From NCBI GenBank assembly GCA_013115145.1, contig JAAPAO010000032.1:58575-122574 (forward strand): a stretch of 64,000 bases of DNA, read 5' to 3'. Below the pieces are notes generated by a model. That model was not told where the DNA came from. It did not search any database and saw only the letters and a list, made by a program, of their open reading frames with translations. Origin of the DNA: Perkinsus chesapeaki. Taxonomy: Eukaryota; Perkinsozoa; Perkinsida; Perkinsidae. Position numbers and translations under genes: made by a program. Below, piece after piece: positions 12,344 to 24,578 of the stretch (its first letter is position 1; each line of letters starts with the position of its first letter).

Positions 12344-13684
12344 ATGATCGTTGATGGTGATACTAATCCAAGATATATACCATTGGCAATACGCCATGAT
12401 GAGGTTGAAGTTAGTAGACATCAAAGGTTACTTAAAACTAAGTATTATTGTAGCATAACTGCTGGTTTTGTTGTTATTCACTGCTGCTTTAGATTTTGCC
12501 GGTATGGTCCAGACTGTGAGTTTGCTCGTAAAGGCCAATGCTTCTATGTTCATTCACCACAAGAATTGAAATATAGGCCACCAAAGCCGCAGGATTATCC
12601 AGTAATAAATACTTATATTTCTACTAGCTCATTTTATTAATATATCTTAGTATGGCAGAGATAGGATTAATGATAATAATAATACTACAGGATACCAATA
12701 TTACTTATCTTATGGAATCAGTGGTGAATATGATTATAATGATGATATGTATTATGATGATTATCAATACGATAATTATACTGGAATGGTATTAATGTAT
12801 TACATAACTGGTATACTGTATATAATTAATATTAGGGTAATATAGATGATATTAGTATACCTCTGTATACAGAAGATAACAATAACATTAACAACAACAA
12901 CAACAACAACAATCAGCAGCCTCAGCAGCCTCAAGGTGGGCTGCCCATAGAAAGACGATTCTCAGACTCTTTGGATAATGATGGTTATTATGATGATGAA
13001 TATGTAAAGGACTTTTATACCAGTAATTGAAGATGTATGTAACACCTATCTCATCCTTTCACTTAAGATCTTTCTGCTCGCCGCCCTGCTACTGCTGACC
13101 CACCACGTACAATCTCTACCGCAGCAACACCGGCAAGTTGTTCAAGTCCGATGCTTATTACAAACCGATCAAATAATGATGTTACAGCCCAAGAGCCAGC
13201 ATTAAGAGCTATGGAGATAGCGATTCAAGTTAGTCCAGTATGATGATGATGACGATGTACTCGGTGTGTGTATTAGATACGCGATTTCGCGAGAACCAAC
13301 GATCGTATGTTATTATTGCTACAAGCGTTGTCAATACTTGGGTGTAGTACTGAAAATGTTACAGCTCATCATCTAAGTGGTTGGAAGATGGGTGAAGTGT
13401 TTTGATAATATTCGTTTAACATCAGGTGATGATGGAACTACAACTAATCCACTGCTTACTGCTTTGGCTCTATTTTATGCATCCATCACTGCTGCTACTA
13501 CTACAACAACAACTACTACTGCTGCTGCTGCAATACCATCTGATACCAATGGAGACAAGGATGGCACAACCCCTGTAAAATGGAAGTAGAATTATCATAT
13601 ATAAAGCATTGTTAGTGATAGGCTATCCCACCAGGATTACCTCCTGGATTGGGTGATGGAGGCTCAGGCTGTGCTCAACAATAG
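12344..13684 (+). CDS. CCCH-type zinc-finger protein (putative RNA binding)
   Basis: Multi-exon gene. The exon ending ...RHQRLLKT joins over an intron (about 12440-12490, ending GCTTTAG) to give KTKFCRYGPDCEFARKG, continued by QCFYVHSPQELKYRPP. This is one C-x5-C-x7-C-x3-H finger, as in RNA-binding CCCH proteins. Downstream exons are acidic and Tyr/Asn-rich (DYNDDMYYDDYQYDNY, about 12720-12780), then poly-N/Q. A later exon is alpha-helical (RMLLLLQALSILGCSTENVT). A poly-Thr/Ala stretch near 13490-13530 precedes a last exon encoding AIPPGLPPGLGDGGSGCAQQ, which joins in frame if the intron starts at GTAAAATGG (about 13576). The start is uncertain because the frame is open upstream of 12344 (...DETGPTSL). 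The specific RNA target is unknown. Confidence 0.7.
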
Positions 13685-14219
13685 ATGTTATTATTTTCGT
13701 ATGTGTTATATTTCTACTCTGTTGGTTGTGTATGTATAGTCTGCATTTGTAGTGATGTGTGTATTCTTTTTTATAGATGTTCTTATTATTAGTATAAATC
13801 ATCATTATGTCGTAATCGACTATGTCTAATCTACTATCACGACATGAGTATTATCATCATCAACAACAACAACACCAGCAGCATTGTTGTGTAGTGAGTA
13901 AATCTGCATGTTGTTATAGTCTATTAATAGACATGTACTTCTATCGTACTTTCTATTGATGGTCATTTACTTTTATTCTTGAGTTAATGATAGTATCAAA
14001 ATACATGATATCAATAATACTAAGAAATATTGATAAATTATATCAGATAGAAAAGAATAACCAATTACACCGGTTGGTACCGAATATGTAATTTCCGAAT
14101 TAACCTCATCGGAAGATGGGAACTAGTAACTCAACATTGAGTAGTTATAAAATGTGTAATTTCACATGATACTATCAACATCACTTTCGGCGTTGTTGTT
14201 GTTGTTGTTGCAGTTGCAA
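13685..14219. other. convergent intergenic region
   Basis: Lies between the end of the CCCH gene and the 3' end of the minus-strand Tubby-like gene. AT-rich, with a CAA/GTT run near 13861-13880 and another at 14193-14213. No supported gene. Confidence 0.5.
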
Positions 14220-15404
14220 TTAATTCCATAAGACAGTACTAATAGCAGTAGCGAATGCTTGCATTACAGATAAAGGATATTTTACATCCAAAGCATACGC
14301 GTCATTACCAATTTTACCAAATTGGCATATTATATCAGTAGAGTCGGATAAAGACAATTGAAAGTTCTTTGCGGATGGTATAATAATACGATTATTAAAA
14401 TCAAGAATAAGACAGTTCATATGATTATTCCATTCAGGTTGTATAGATGATAATACTATACCATTAGAACCATCGGGGCGAAGTGCTAACTTATGCTGAT
14501 CGCCTCTTAATGGACACCATATTGGATCATTAACATTAGGAATAGCCAGTTTTATTGAGTTATATATTCCTCGTCCAACACATTTACTATCTTGAGTTAT
14601 ACACCCCAATTGCTGTGAACTAAGGCGTATACCATTTACGAATGTTGATGACCTTCTTAACAATGAAGAGGATGTAATATCATAATCATTATTATCACTA
14701 CCATCATCTATTGTATAATATTTAATAGGATTATCAAGTAAAAGTAAGGATGCTCTATTAAGTATATCAGATGTTATGAGAATGTCCGAACAACATATAC
14801 CACCACTTTTACAACGATAACGGCAAGCATCACACTGTGATGATAAGATGGTCCACTGAGATGCATCATTAGAACTTATCATAACCAATGCTGGTTTATC
14901 TATTGAGAATAATGAATCATCTGTGTTATAGAAATAGAACTTAGCACGAACCATTCGACGATGACGACGACGTCGGGGTAGTTGTTGATCCTGTAATCGA
15001 GCAGCATCATCACTACCATCACCATCAACAAGTCCACATTTAAATATATCAACGTGACAATAAGCTAAGAAATCACCAGTGTCCTCGGATTCCAATACAA
15101 ATGATGATCCATTCCTTATAACTTTAAAGTGATGATAACCATGATCGTTATCACAGGTGTCAGGTAACGGCCTTGTTAAATCTAATCTAACTTCTCTGGC
15201 TAGTCCTTCTTCTAAATAATAAGCCATATCAAATGGTGTACTGTCATCATTACCACCACCCGCAGCAGGACGAGGACTAATGATTGGGGAAGGGGCAGCT
15301 GAATAGACAGATTCACTGCCTCCAGCAGTGGTGGTACTATCATCATCTGATGATTTATTAAATAATGATATAGTAGAAGGATATCGTAACAGACGTTGAA
15401 GCAT
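14220..15404 (-). CDS. Tubby-like protein, single-exon
   Basis: A 394-residue protein with a C-terminal Tubby domain, read without any intron. Family marks are strongest near the C-terminus. NSIKLAIPNVNDPIWCPL is followed by NCLILDFNNRIIIPSAKNFQ (compare the tubby pattern for the N-F-G-R-V-x-x-x-S-V-K-N-F-Q strand). Next come IICQFGKIGNDAYALDVKYP and LSVMQAFATAISTVLWN (the hydrophobic core helix of the barrel). The N-terminal 60 residues are Ser/Gly-rich and disordered. Tubby domains bind phosphoinositides and guide membrane or ciliary traffic; that role is inferred from the family. The basic QLPRRRRHRRMVRAKFYF stretch near the middle could aid lipid binding. The uninterrupted frame is unusual beside intron-dense neighbours and could mean retroposition. 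Confidence 0.85.
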   Translation of the reverse strand: MLQRLLRYPSTISLFNKSSDDDSTTTAGGSESVYSAAPSPIISPRPAAGGGNDDSTPFDMAYYLEEGLAREVRLDLTRPLPDTCDNDHGYHHFKVIRNGSSFVLESEDTGDFLAYCHVDIFKCGLVDGDGSDDAARLQDQQLPRRRRHRRMVRAKFYFYNTDDSLFSIDKPALVMISSNDASQWTILSSQCDACRYRCKSGGICCSDILITSDILNRASLLLLDNPIKYYTIDDGSDNNDYDITSSSLLRRSSTFVNGIRLSSQQLGCITQDSKCVGRGIYNSIKLAIPNVNDPIWCPLRGDQHKLALRPDGSNGIVLSSIQPEWNNHMNCLILDFNNRIIIPSAKNFQLSLSDSTDIICQFGKIGNDAYALDVKYPLSVMQAFATAISTVLWN

Positions 15405-15594
15405 TATTATTATAATGTACTAAAGGAGATATAAATAAAAAACACAATTACAAAAAGATAATATCGCAGAAAAATGATCACTCGTAATCATCATCATCGT
15501 TGTTGTTGTTGCGGACTGTACGATGACCCTCCTCCTTATTCTCCTTTACTTGCGACCTACTCCTTTGGTTTCCTTTTTAAGCGGATTTGGCGCA

Positions 15595-16451
15595 TCAGTA
15601 CCGTACAGATGGTGGCCAACATTCCATGTCTGACCGTATCTGTTAAATATAAGATTAACAGAGATAGAAGAGAGAATATAATACTACTTATCCTTGAAGT
15701 GATTCAAGGCTGATGGTTGCCACCAAAAATAGTAGAAAAACATCCTCATCAAAGTGTACCTGATGATGATGTTGAGGTGTGTGGTAAAGTGGTAGTGGTC
15801 GTCGTCTTACACTGCAAGGGTGTTAATAAGCCAAACTCCACACTCCGTCTCGAAGAATCTTTCGAAGATGAAGTTCAACTAAATATAATTATCAATAAGC
15901 GTTAATGATGATATTACTTTATCACTGAGAATGAATTGAACCTCGGGAAAGTAAAAAGGCTTATCAAACTCAGTTAGGAATAATGGGCTACCAGCCAACA
16001 TAAAACGTGATGTCATACTAGATGGTGATACTAAATAATATATATTATAATAATAAATATATATAAGCTTACATGATGATAAGGAGGAGCATTGAGGGCA
16101 ACCACATTTACCAGGGGTATGACCTAACATGATTATATGGAAATATGGTATGATATAATAATTACTCGATTTAATACTTCTGCAGGCTAGGCAGTTACAT
16201 TGTCCTTCTACTTTATGATTTGTCACCGAGAAATCAATGCCCTAATAAGATATTAACCTAATAATTATTAATACTATTTACCGATAAACCAGTGTTAACT
16301 GATGGTAGGGTTGGATGTGATAACAAATGATGAGGAGTCTAAGATGTTAGTAATATTAAACAATTATTATCATTACTGTTGATATACTCCTTGATATCTG
16401 CCAAGCCACAGAAGTAGGTGTACGGCTTATAACACGATGTAAAAGGGACAT
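15595..16451 (-). CDS. small protein with mitochondrial-type presequence and two CxCxxC motifs
   Basis: Five-exon gene that I cannot name. The N-terminus MSLLHRVISRTPTSVAWQIS is positively charged, lacks acids and is Ser/Thr-rich, like a mitochondrial import signal. After short AT-rich introns it reads ...VEGQCNCLACRSIK, then HTPGKCGCPQCSSLSS. Next is a Phe/Tyr-rich segment, TEFDKPFYFPEVQFILSDK, then LNFIFERFFETECGVWLIN, ending IRSDMECWPPSVRY at the stop 15595-15597. Joins are all in frame when introns such as GTAATATCATC...ATTTAG (about 15850-15890) are removed. The paired C-x-C-x2-C motifs suggest metal binding or disulfides. It might be a lineage-specific respiratory or ribosomal subunit; this is inference. 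Confidence 0.5.
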
Positions 16452-16504
16452 AACGACAACAACAACAAACGCCCTTTCTTTAGTGAGGAAGGTCAATTAA
16501 TTAC

Positions 16505-16570
16505 CTTTAAAAAGGTCATGCTCGGGATTGAACCGGGGACCTCGGCGCAAAACCACTGATCACTGCTGCT
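16505..16570 (-). repeat. tRNA 3'-half-like fragment (T-arm with poly-T)
   Basis: On the minus strand a T-arm-like sequence GGTTCAATCCC, preceded by GAGGTCCCC, is followed after 7 bases by TTTTT, the form of a Pol III terminator. The T-stem pairs at four of five positions (CCCGG/CCGAG). No matching A box or 5' acceptor half was found, so this is a fragment, not a working tRNA. It lies between the divergent starts of the mitochondrial-type gene and the TMEM131-like gene, in antisense to the latter. Confidence 0.45.
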
Positions 16571-16590
16571 GCAGTCGTTTCAATAGTCGA

Positions 16591-19500
16591 CATGAGAATA
16601 TCGGACAACCTACCATTCCGCCCACTACGGTTCTTAGTGACCTGGTTTCTACTCACCGGTATTGTATTTACCTCTATATCAGAGGTTAATGCAGGTAGTA
16701 AAATGGTAAAGTGATGAGTCGCATATTAATGGTTAGGTTCAACCTTTTCTCGTACAAATGAGCCTGTTAAGTTATTATTCGAGCCCGGAACTATTGACTT
16801 TGGTTTAGCGTAGTTATAGATAATCTACCCTCTATCATCATTGTTCACTTTAGGCATGATTATTCCATTGTAGAAAGTAATGTTGTTATTACTAATACTG
16901 GACGACAGGATATCACCATAGTTGATGTTGGTAATATTATTATTATCTATATTACTATATGTTTTAATAGACTTAAGTATTCCTGCTACTGATATATACA
17001 TAGCTGATTTACCTATTAAAGTTGGCAGACGACAGAAAGTCGTGTTAAATATCCAGTTTATCCCAACACCGATTGAGGTAGTTAACAAGGAGGAGGGTTG
17101 TTATAGGTTACTTCAGGCAACATTAACAGATCATGTTGTAAATGGAGGTATTAAATTCATTACTTCTTACAATGGTATATCGGATCAATTGTTTATTCGT
17201 TATAATGTAATAGCTCATTTAGTAATAATATTTACATTATATCAGCCTTCACCACCTTTATGGGGTCTGACATCTTTAAATGACAATTACACTCAAGCTC
17301 AGGATTCATCATTGATATCTTTGAATATTACTAACACTCAGGTAAGGAGGGACTCTAACTAGTAGACCTCCTACCAGACGATCCGAGTTCAATTCAATCT
17401 CAGGCCACTCAAGACTTGGTAGTTTCTAAGGTATTCGAGCGTTCATCTCTCCCCTATCCACGAGGATTAGTTAGTCCTCCTAATAAAGGTGGTTGGCCGA
17501 TAACAATCCCTCCAGGTATAATATTAATACTACTAAGTATAATTATTATCAGGAATGACGGCAACTGTTGCCTATATAAAAAGTATTGTTACCTCCTCTG
17601 GTAACTATCGTACACTTATTACCATCAATACAGCTAAAGATGAAGTTCTTGGGGTTATACCGTAATCAATCTCATGACACGTTTGGTAATAGTCATATCT
17701 TACAGGTTCAATATGAGCATAAGCTCGATAGGTGGTCTTCGCTTTCACCCAGAAATGATTGATTTTGGTAATATTGAATTAGGTTAGTATATTTCTGTTG
17801 TTATTTATTAGGTCTTAGAAGGCCCGATGATTACTTCCTTTCTCATCTTGAGCTTTCTGCTCGTTATGATGCTCGTCCAGATATGGCTAATACTAGTGCT
17901 GTTGAGATGTAGTAGTAGTATGGTGGTGGTGGTGCTGCGGCTCGTTGTGGTGGTGTACAGTGGTGTTGGGCTTTTACCTTTACTCCATGGATAAATCACT
18001 TGTTAGTATTAAGGCATAATTCCCTTTGGATCCTCTTCTTCTTCTCTCAATCGCATTCATATTTCTTATAATATGTATCGGTAATTTAATCCGTATCATC
18101 GATGGTATAGATAATACTAGGGGTATGATTTGTACATGTCCTATTTAGTTATAATGTCACTTATCTGTCATACAAGGATAATAAAGTTAACAACATTGAG
18201 GTGATAGCCGAAATGAAGAAGTCATTGGTGAGGATAAGTAATAAGGATGATAATGTACCAGGTGAGCATGTTGTTGTTATTATTATTGGTCTTATGAATA
18301 ATATTAATATTTAGTGTCAAATGTATGGATTGATACCTCTAGTAGTGCAAGAGGTATAATAGATGTTAATGGATGCTTACTTGTTCATACCAACATTTCT
18401 TCAACACCCATACGGATAGGGGTGAAGGGAAGGTGAGTATAAAGCAATGGTATGATGAAGCTTTGGCACTGTGTTGTTATTAGGGTATCGAATAGATTAC
18501 CAAAAGTTTATTATGCCGATGGTGAGGTGAGAATGCAATATTGGGTTGAAGACGGTAGGGTTACTAGTATTGATGATATTACATTAACTACAGAGTGGGG
18601 TGGTAATAATATAATAGAAGTTGTTGATAGAGCAAATGTAAAGATGATAATATAATAATAATACTTATCGTATTTAATAGGTTATGGATAATGCACTGCA
18701 TGATATGGTTAAGGTAGACATCATCATGCCTACTGCTACTAATACTGGAGGATCAATAAAGGTAATGATGATATAGCTATTGTTATAGTATTATTATAGT
18801 AGATATCATTGAATCATTCACATAATATACTAGATAACCTTGGCGAAGATGATCGCCTAAGAGTATTCACTAAACCTACCATTATAGCAGTTTGTAGGTT
18901 ATATAATCGTAATATTATATTACTATTACAGATACAAAGGATGACAGAGTAATGCCATTAAGTCTTAGACTTTATACTAATACACTTATTATACTATTGT
19001 ATAATAAAGGTAATATATAGATAGGTTATGGAGCTGGCTTATTGGGCTTGGTCAGATGGTAGGGGGGATATGGTATCGTCTATATATGGTGATATGAAAG
19101 ATAAGAAGTTCCCTCTTGATAGTATAGAGTTCGGTGGTAATGCTACTGTAGTGCTATCTATAAGTAACCCTAATCCAAGTAGTATAACAATCATTGATGG
19201 GTTAAGGTAATAAGGTATTATAGGATATTGCCAATAGTAGTATACATTTGTAGGGTAGTAGAAGGTGATGATGGTTTAATGATGAATAATAGAATAGAGG
19301 CAAATATAGACTATGGTACTCTATAGACTAGAGGATGTTCTTATTATTATAGTCATTAGATATGAATGGTAATATTGTATTACCTCCCAATGGGGTTATC
19401 GATATGAGAATAATAATATATAATATAACTGAGCAGAAATATATAACTGTTAGTGGGCATACCAGTCGTGGAGAGGATATTAATATAACACTTATAGTAA

Positions 19501-22500
19501 TATTACCCTATATTACCCTATAGCACCACCATGTTTACTCTTTAGCCAAATATACTAACACATGATGAAATATCAAAGGTAAAGTGCTGTTGTTATTGTT
19601 GTTGTTAAAGTATTATGTTATTGTTACAGGCTCGATGTACTGTATTGAATACAGACAATTATCACCTAACTTCAACGTACTACTACCATAACATAATTTA
19701 TATATTTGAGATACCTTTTAGTTGCCTTAACCATTCATTTGATATTAAGAATATTGAATCCATGGATACTCGCTTACAAGTATTAACTAGCAATTGTGTC
19801 TTTACTGAATTGTAATAACATTTAGTTTTGGATACAATCGCAGGAGTCATCTGAAGATCTGCTTGCTATAGGACGTCTTATGCTGGATAATGTACTAGTT
19901 GATTGGGTGATATTACTCGCATATACTATAATAATCTTTTGTTAGCTACCAACTCAGCTTGAAGTGAATAACAATTGTGGGCAGATAGTGCTTGGAAAAG
20001 GTACGCGGTAAGCGGTTTTAGTGTAACGCTAACTTTAGTAATAGGCTCGAGCAAGGCTAGAGAGATGGAATGGCTTACTGATAGATATTCATTAGTTGAG
20101 AATAGGAATGATGAAAAGATGTTTTTAAATAAGGTAAGATGGGGTATGCATCAGCAGCAGGGATCGAACCTATGTCTTAGATTGTATTGTCTGGTAATGA
20201 TTGGAAATATTATATACAAAGTCCATGGGTCATACCAAAGCAACGACATACATCAGTAATAGTTCTAGGTTGTTATAGTTAATTATTTAATGGTTGATAG
20301 TTATTAACTAGATACTAGCACCCTATCAAGGTGAGGTTATAGGGCTTAGACTAGCTACACTGGGTTCATGTAGAGGAGCACGTATACTTATATACAATCC
20401 ATTGAAGTATTCTCCTATAGATGTAATGCTACATAATGCTATTATAATGGCGGTAGTAGTAGTATAGTTATGGTAAAGGTACGTATTGGTTATATTGTCA
20501 CTGATGATGATAAGGTTATGGCATTCTCATCTGCTGTTAATTATTCTAGTGTATATGGTAAAGTAAGTATATTAGTGTTGTTATTATCGTTGTTGTTGCT
20601 ATCATTATGCAATAATAATAATAGGTGTATCAAGTACCACCTCAATCCTATGCATACATACCAGCATTAAGGTTTTGTCGTTTGTTATATAATGGTATAT
20701 CTTATGATGGTATTATGTATATTATCAATAACTATACTAAAATAGAGTCATTATCATTTATCATCCCATCACCTGATGAGCAGAAAGAATATAAAAAGGG
20801 TTATGAAGATGATGATGATTATGTTGTACATGGACATACTGCTATTGATATACCATTACCATCATTATCATTGGTAATAATGATACTTGGCCTTGTTATA
20901 ATATATCAGGTATCGGTAGTAGAAAGTACCTCTTTATTGACACGTCTAGAGATGATATACTCTATAGCTACGGGGAGTGATGAGTTAGCTATCAGATTTG
21001 GGTCTATATCATTGCAAATACCGCATATTATTAAAAATGAGATAGGTGGTAAAATAAGTAGGATACAGTTTGCTGGAGAAAAAGGAGGATGTAATGTAAC
21101 TAAATATGTTATTATTATTATTATTTGTACTTAACAAGGTACCACTGAAGCAGGATATAAGCTTGTAACACCACTGTGTGAAGATGGTAAAGAATATCGT
21201 AATAATAATAACAATGCAGGAGTAGATTATTTAAATGATGGTAATATAACATCATCATCATCCACTACTGCTACTAACTACTACACTACTAAATAGATGT
21301 ATGGCTTAAGTGTTATTGCTGTTTTCAGATCTTACTGTTGACATAGTAGCTCCAATATCAGTTAAACGGGAATATGATACTAATGATGACTATGATACTA
21401 GCGTTGTTATTATTATTAATGGTGATAATAATAATACTACTTATAGGTTATTAGTAATATGATGATGATGATGATGATGTTAGTGATAATTTTATATCTT
21501 ATTATTAGGTATCTATAGAAGGGATTACGGATGAGAGAAGGGTTGATATGATAGATCATACATTACGGGAGTTAATCGACTCATGGCCACCGGGTCAGAT
21601 AAGAGCTCATCTTAATAAAAAAGCTGTAAAAATGCGACGAATGGGAATCGAACTCGGCTGGAGAATTGATTATCATTTTCAGTCTGGTATAATTGAGATT
21701 AAGGATGATGGTTATAAAGTTTTACATAATAAAGAGTTAATAGAGTTATTAGAGATGGCTGTTGAACTAGGTGGTGATATTAATGGTCAAACAGGAGGAG
21801 TAATGAAGAATCATAGAATAACTAACAATAATAGTGAATACAGCAGCAGGAGTAGCAGCAGTGTCAGCAAAGTGTCACTAGTAGAAGTTATAAGTATATT
21901 ATTTATTACTGGATTAGCTGTAATAGGCTGTGTATATTATATCATTGTTATTGTTATTATTAGAGCCTCAAGATAACATGGAGAGGTACTCGTGAAAGGA
22001 AAGGATATATAGCAAGACAGAATAAAATAGCAAATACAGCTTTAAGGAACAACAAGAACAACAAGAAGAAGAATAATAATAATAACTACTCTGGTTGTCA
22101 ACAACATTATCATCATCGATCAAGGTAAGTGGATGAGTGATGATGGGGGTAATGTATTCATATGCTCATCAGTTACAGTCGAAACAACAACAACAACAAT
22201 AATAATATGTATCATGAGACGACACCACCAGCATCAGTTGGTCGTAGTAGAGATGGAGAAGGAGGAGGAGAGCAAACTATCAGGGACGGGTTAATAGAGT
22301 TCTTTACTACTGCCCTAGAGAGAGATAATAAGGCTACATCTAAACAGCAGCAGCAGCAGCAGCATCAACAACATCATCAGCAGCATATAATGAAGGATAA
22401 TACAGATGATGATTATGATGGTGAGTGTTTGGAATTGAGATGATTGATAATTGTAATTATTAGGGAGTAGTGAGCAGCATAGTCAGAAGGGGTCGTCAGA

Positions 22501-24405
22501 AGGGTATAGTAAATTGGTGGCAACCCCACAACAACAGCAGCAGCAGCAAATGGGTTGTTCATCAAGACAACATAAGGGTGTTCTTCATCATACTAGAGTG
22601 TTATTGAGTAATGCGGAGGTAGTAGTGGATGAGCAACCATCTGCAGTGAAACTAAAGAATGTAGGATGGAAGTAGTGTAAAAGATAAGGAATGTATTATT
22701 AGATACAATCAGCGGTTGAAGCCTCTATGGCTTTACAGAGTAAACCATCAGTAGTAGTAGATAGTGGTGATAATACTACTACTACAGATGCTGCAAAGAT
22801 CAATAGGAAGAATAAGCAACCTACTACTACTGCTAGTACCAACGCCACCAGACAGCTGCCTTGTGGGGGGCCATCGAGAGGCATGAGAGGAGATAGAAAA
22901 GTTAAGGGAACTAAGGGGTTATCGACAACAGCAGTACCACACTTCACACGCCAACATCAACAACACGAACATCAAGACAGTGTGAGAGAAGTAAAGGCTA
23001 GAGGCAAGGCAGGCTCACATCAACCACCAGTAGTAGCAGCAGCGTCACAGTGTCGTACTGTTACAAGGGAGAGGATATCCTGTAGAGCTGATGGGAAAGT
23101 GGATGAAAGAGAAGAGGATGATAATAATTTACCCAAATCATCATTAGATGATAAATCTAGTATGATACATGAAGAGTCGGTTGATAGGATGGATGAGGAA
23201 GAAGATAAGAGTAGTACTGATAAGATTATACCTGCTGCTGCTGCTGGTGGTGGAGTACAACCATTTGATGATGCAAGCATGTTACAGCCTCAAACATTAT
23301 CAGCATCATTACAGATGTTATTTAGACAAGCCCCGGTATATGATACTCAACAACAGCAGCTGCAGCAGCAGAGGGCTACTACCACTCCTTCCACTGCTGC
23401 TGTTGTTGCTGCTGACAGAGATGATAATAATAATGATGATGATGATCTAGAATATGATATTACATCATTATTGAACAATCTTAATAGGGAGGTGTTGAAT
23501 AACGAGGAACAACATCATCAGCAGCAGGAGAGGGAAAGGAATACTTTTGCTGTTAATACAAGAAGTACTACTACTAATCCTAATCCACTTGTTGATGATT
23601 ATGGTATGTCACCTTGTTATTCTTCATCGATATTCGGATATGAAGATGGTGGCATTGGAGGTAATAAAAGGTTGGTGAGTTGGCCTCTAAGGATTGTGTA
23701 TTAGATGCTCTTTATGAGCCAGTAACAAGTTGGCTTCCACCACCACCAACCACTACAACAACAACCCAGCAGCAGCAGCAGCAATCTGCATTCGCAACAG
23801 GAGGGTATCAACAACAACAACAACAACAACAACAAGAAGGAGCACCTGCAGCAGCGCAGCGGAGTTCACCGTTCGATTATAGTTATGGCAGCAGCAGTTT
23901 ACTACTACCAGACAGTGGCACTAACGACAATCGTATACGGCAATATTATTATACATCACGAGATGGAAGAGAACAACAACTAGAAGATAATGACCATCAC
24001 CAAACCCTCCCTATCCATCATCATCCAACAACAACATCATCATCTACATCAACGAGTAACTATGGCTTTGGTGTTGAGTCGGCGCTTGGTCATCAACAAC
24101 AACAAAGGGTGTCTTCACCACCACCACCATCATCATGGTCTACACAAGGTAATAATGATGCTGATAAAGGTAGAAGAATGATATGTTTAGATGAAGAGTT
24201 TTGGCTATCACAACGTCCATCCTACCTCAATGGCTACCAGCCTCAGGATCATCGACCACGACAAGAAGAAGAAGAGTTTGTGGATCGATACTGCGATTTC
24301 ACTTCGTTTGCAACTGATACTGCGGCTAACACTTCAGCTACATCATCATCATCGCATGGTTATCATCATAGACGTAGAAGGTTTGGATCAAGGAATCTTT
24401 GGTAG
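16591..24405 (+). CDS. TMEM131-like type I membrane protein with ASH/PapD-like domains
   Basis: Large gene of many short exons. The N-terminus (MRISDNLPFRPLRFLVTWFL...) is a signal peptide ending SEVNAG. The first ectodomain block reads KLLFEPGTIDFG, then a strand set HDYSIVESNVVITNTGRQ. A second block has LRFHPEMIDFGNIELG (about 17731-17775). This FxPxxIDFG pattern starts ASH/MSP/PapD-like beta domains. One transmembrane helix (VISILFITGLAVIGC, about 21895-21931) is followed by a basic stop-transfer LKITWRGTRERKGY. The cytosolic tail (to 24405) is long and rich in Q, N, S and P. Signal peptide, repeated PapD-like domains, single TM and long tail match TMEM131, which helps secrete large cargo via the ER/TRAPP route; hydin-like ciliary proteins lack the signal peptide. 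The tail exons after 22440 may belong to a separate gene. Confidence 0.62.
17342..17403 (+). repeat. intron carrying degenerate T-arm (TMEM131-like gene)
   Basis: A 62-nt GT-AG intron between ...NITNTQ and ATQDLVVSKVFERSS; removing it keeps the frame. Its 3' half has GATCCGAGTTCAATTCAATC, close to a tRNA T-arm in sense orientation. CTCAGG occurs at both borders. Confidence 0.55.
20134..20180 (+). repeat. intron carrying antisense T-arm (TMEM131-like gene)
   Basis: A 47-nt intron GTAAGATGG...GTCTTAG. Removal joins ...KMFLNK to IVLSGNDWKYYIQSPW in frame. It contains GGGATCGAACC, the exact reverse complement of the tRNA B box GGTTCGATCCC. Confidence 0.7.
21626..21682 (+). repeat. intron carrying antisense T-arm (TMEM131-like gene)
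   Basis: A 57-nt intron GTAAAAATGC...CATTTTCAG, open in frame and a multiple of three, so it could also be read through. It holds GGGAATCGAACTC, the reverse complement of a T-arm (GAGTTCGATTCCC). Splicing joins ...HLNKKA to SGIIEIKDDGYKV. Confidence 0.6.
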
Positions 24406-24578
24406 ATTAATGTTATTACTATTGACTTATACCGGCGATGGCCGCGCTTATTACCATCATCAGCAGCAGCAGCAGCACTTTAGCTTTTTCTTCTTCTTCC
24501 TTAATCTTATGTCTTGTTACTAGGGTAATAGCAGGTCAGGGCAGCGTTCAGTTCAGAGTTATATGTTAAATTTACTAT

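Noticed and set aside
20860-20920. Apparent transmembrane helix (LSLVIMILGLVIIYQ) in the TMEM131-like gene
   Set aside because: It is read from GTAATAATG...ATATCAG, a normal AT-rich intron; splicing keeps the frame without it.
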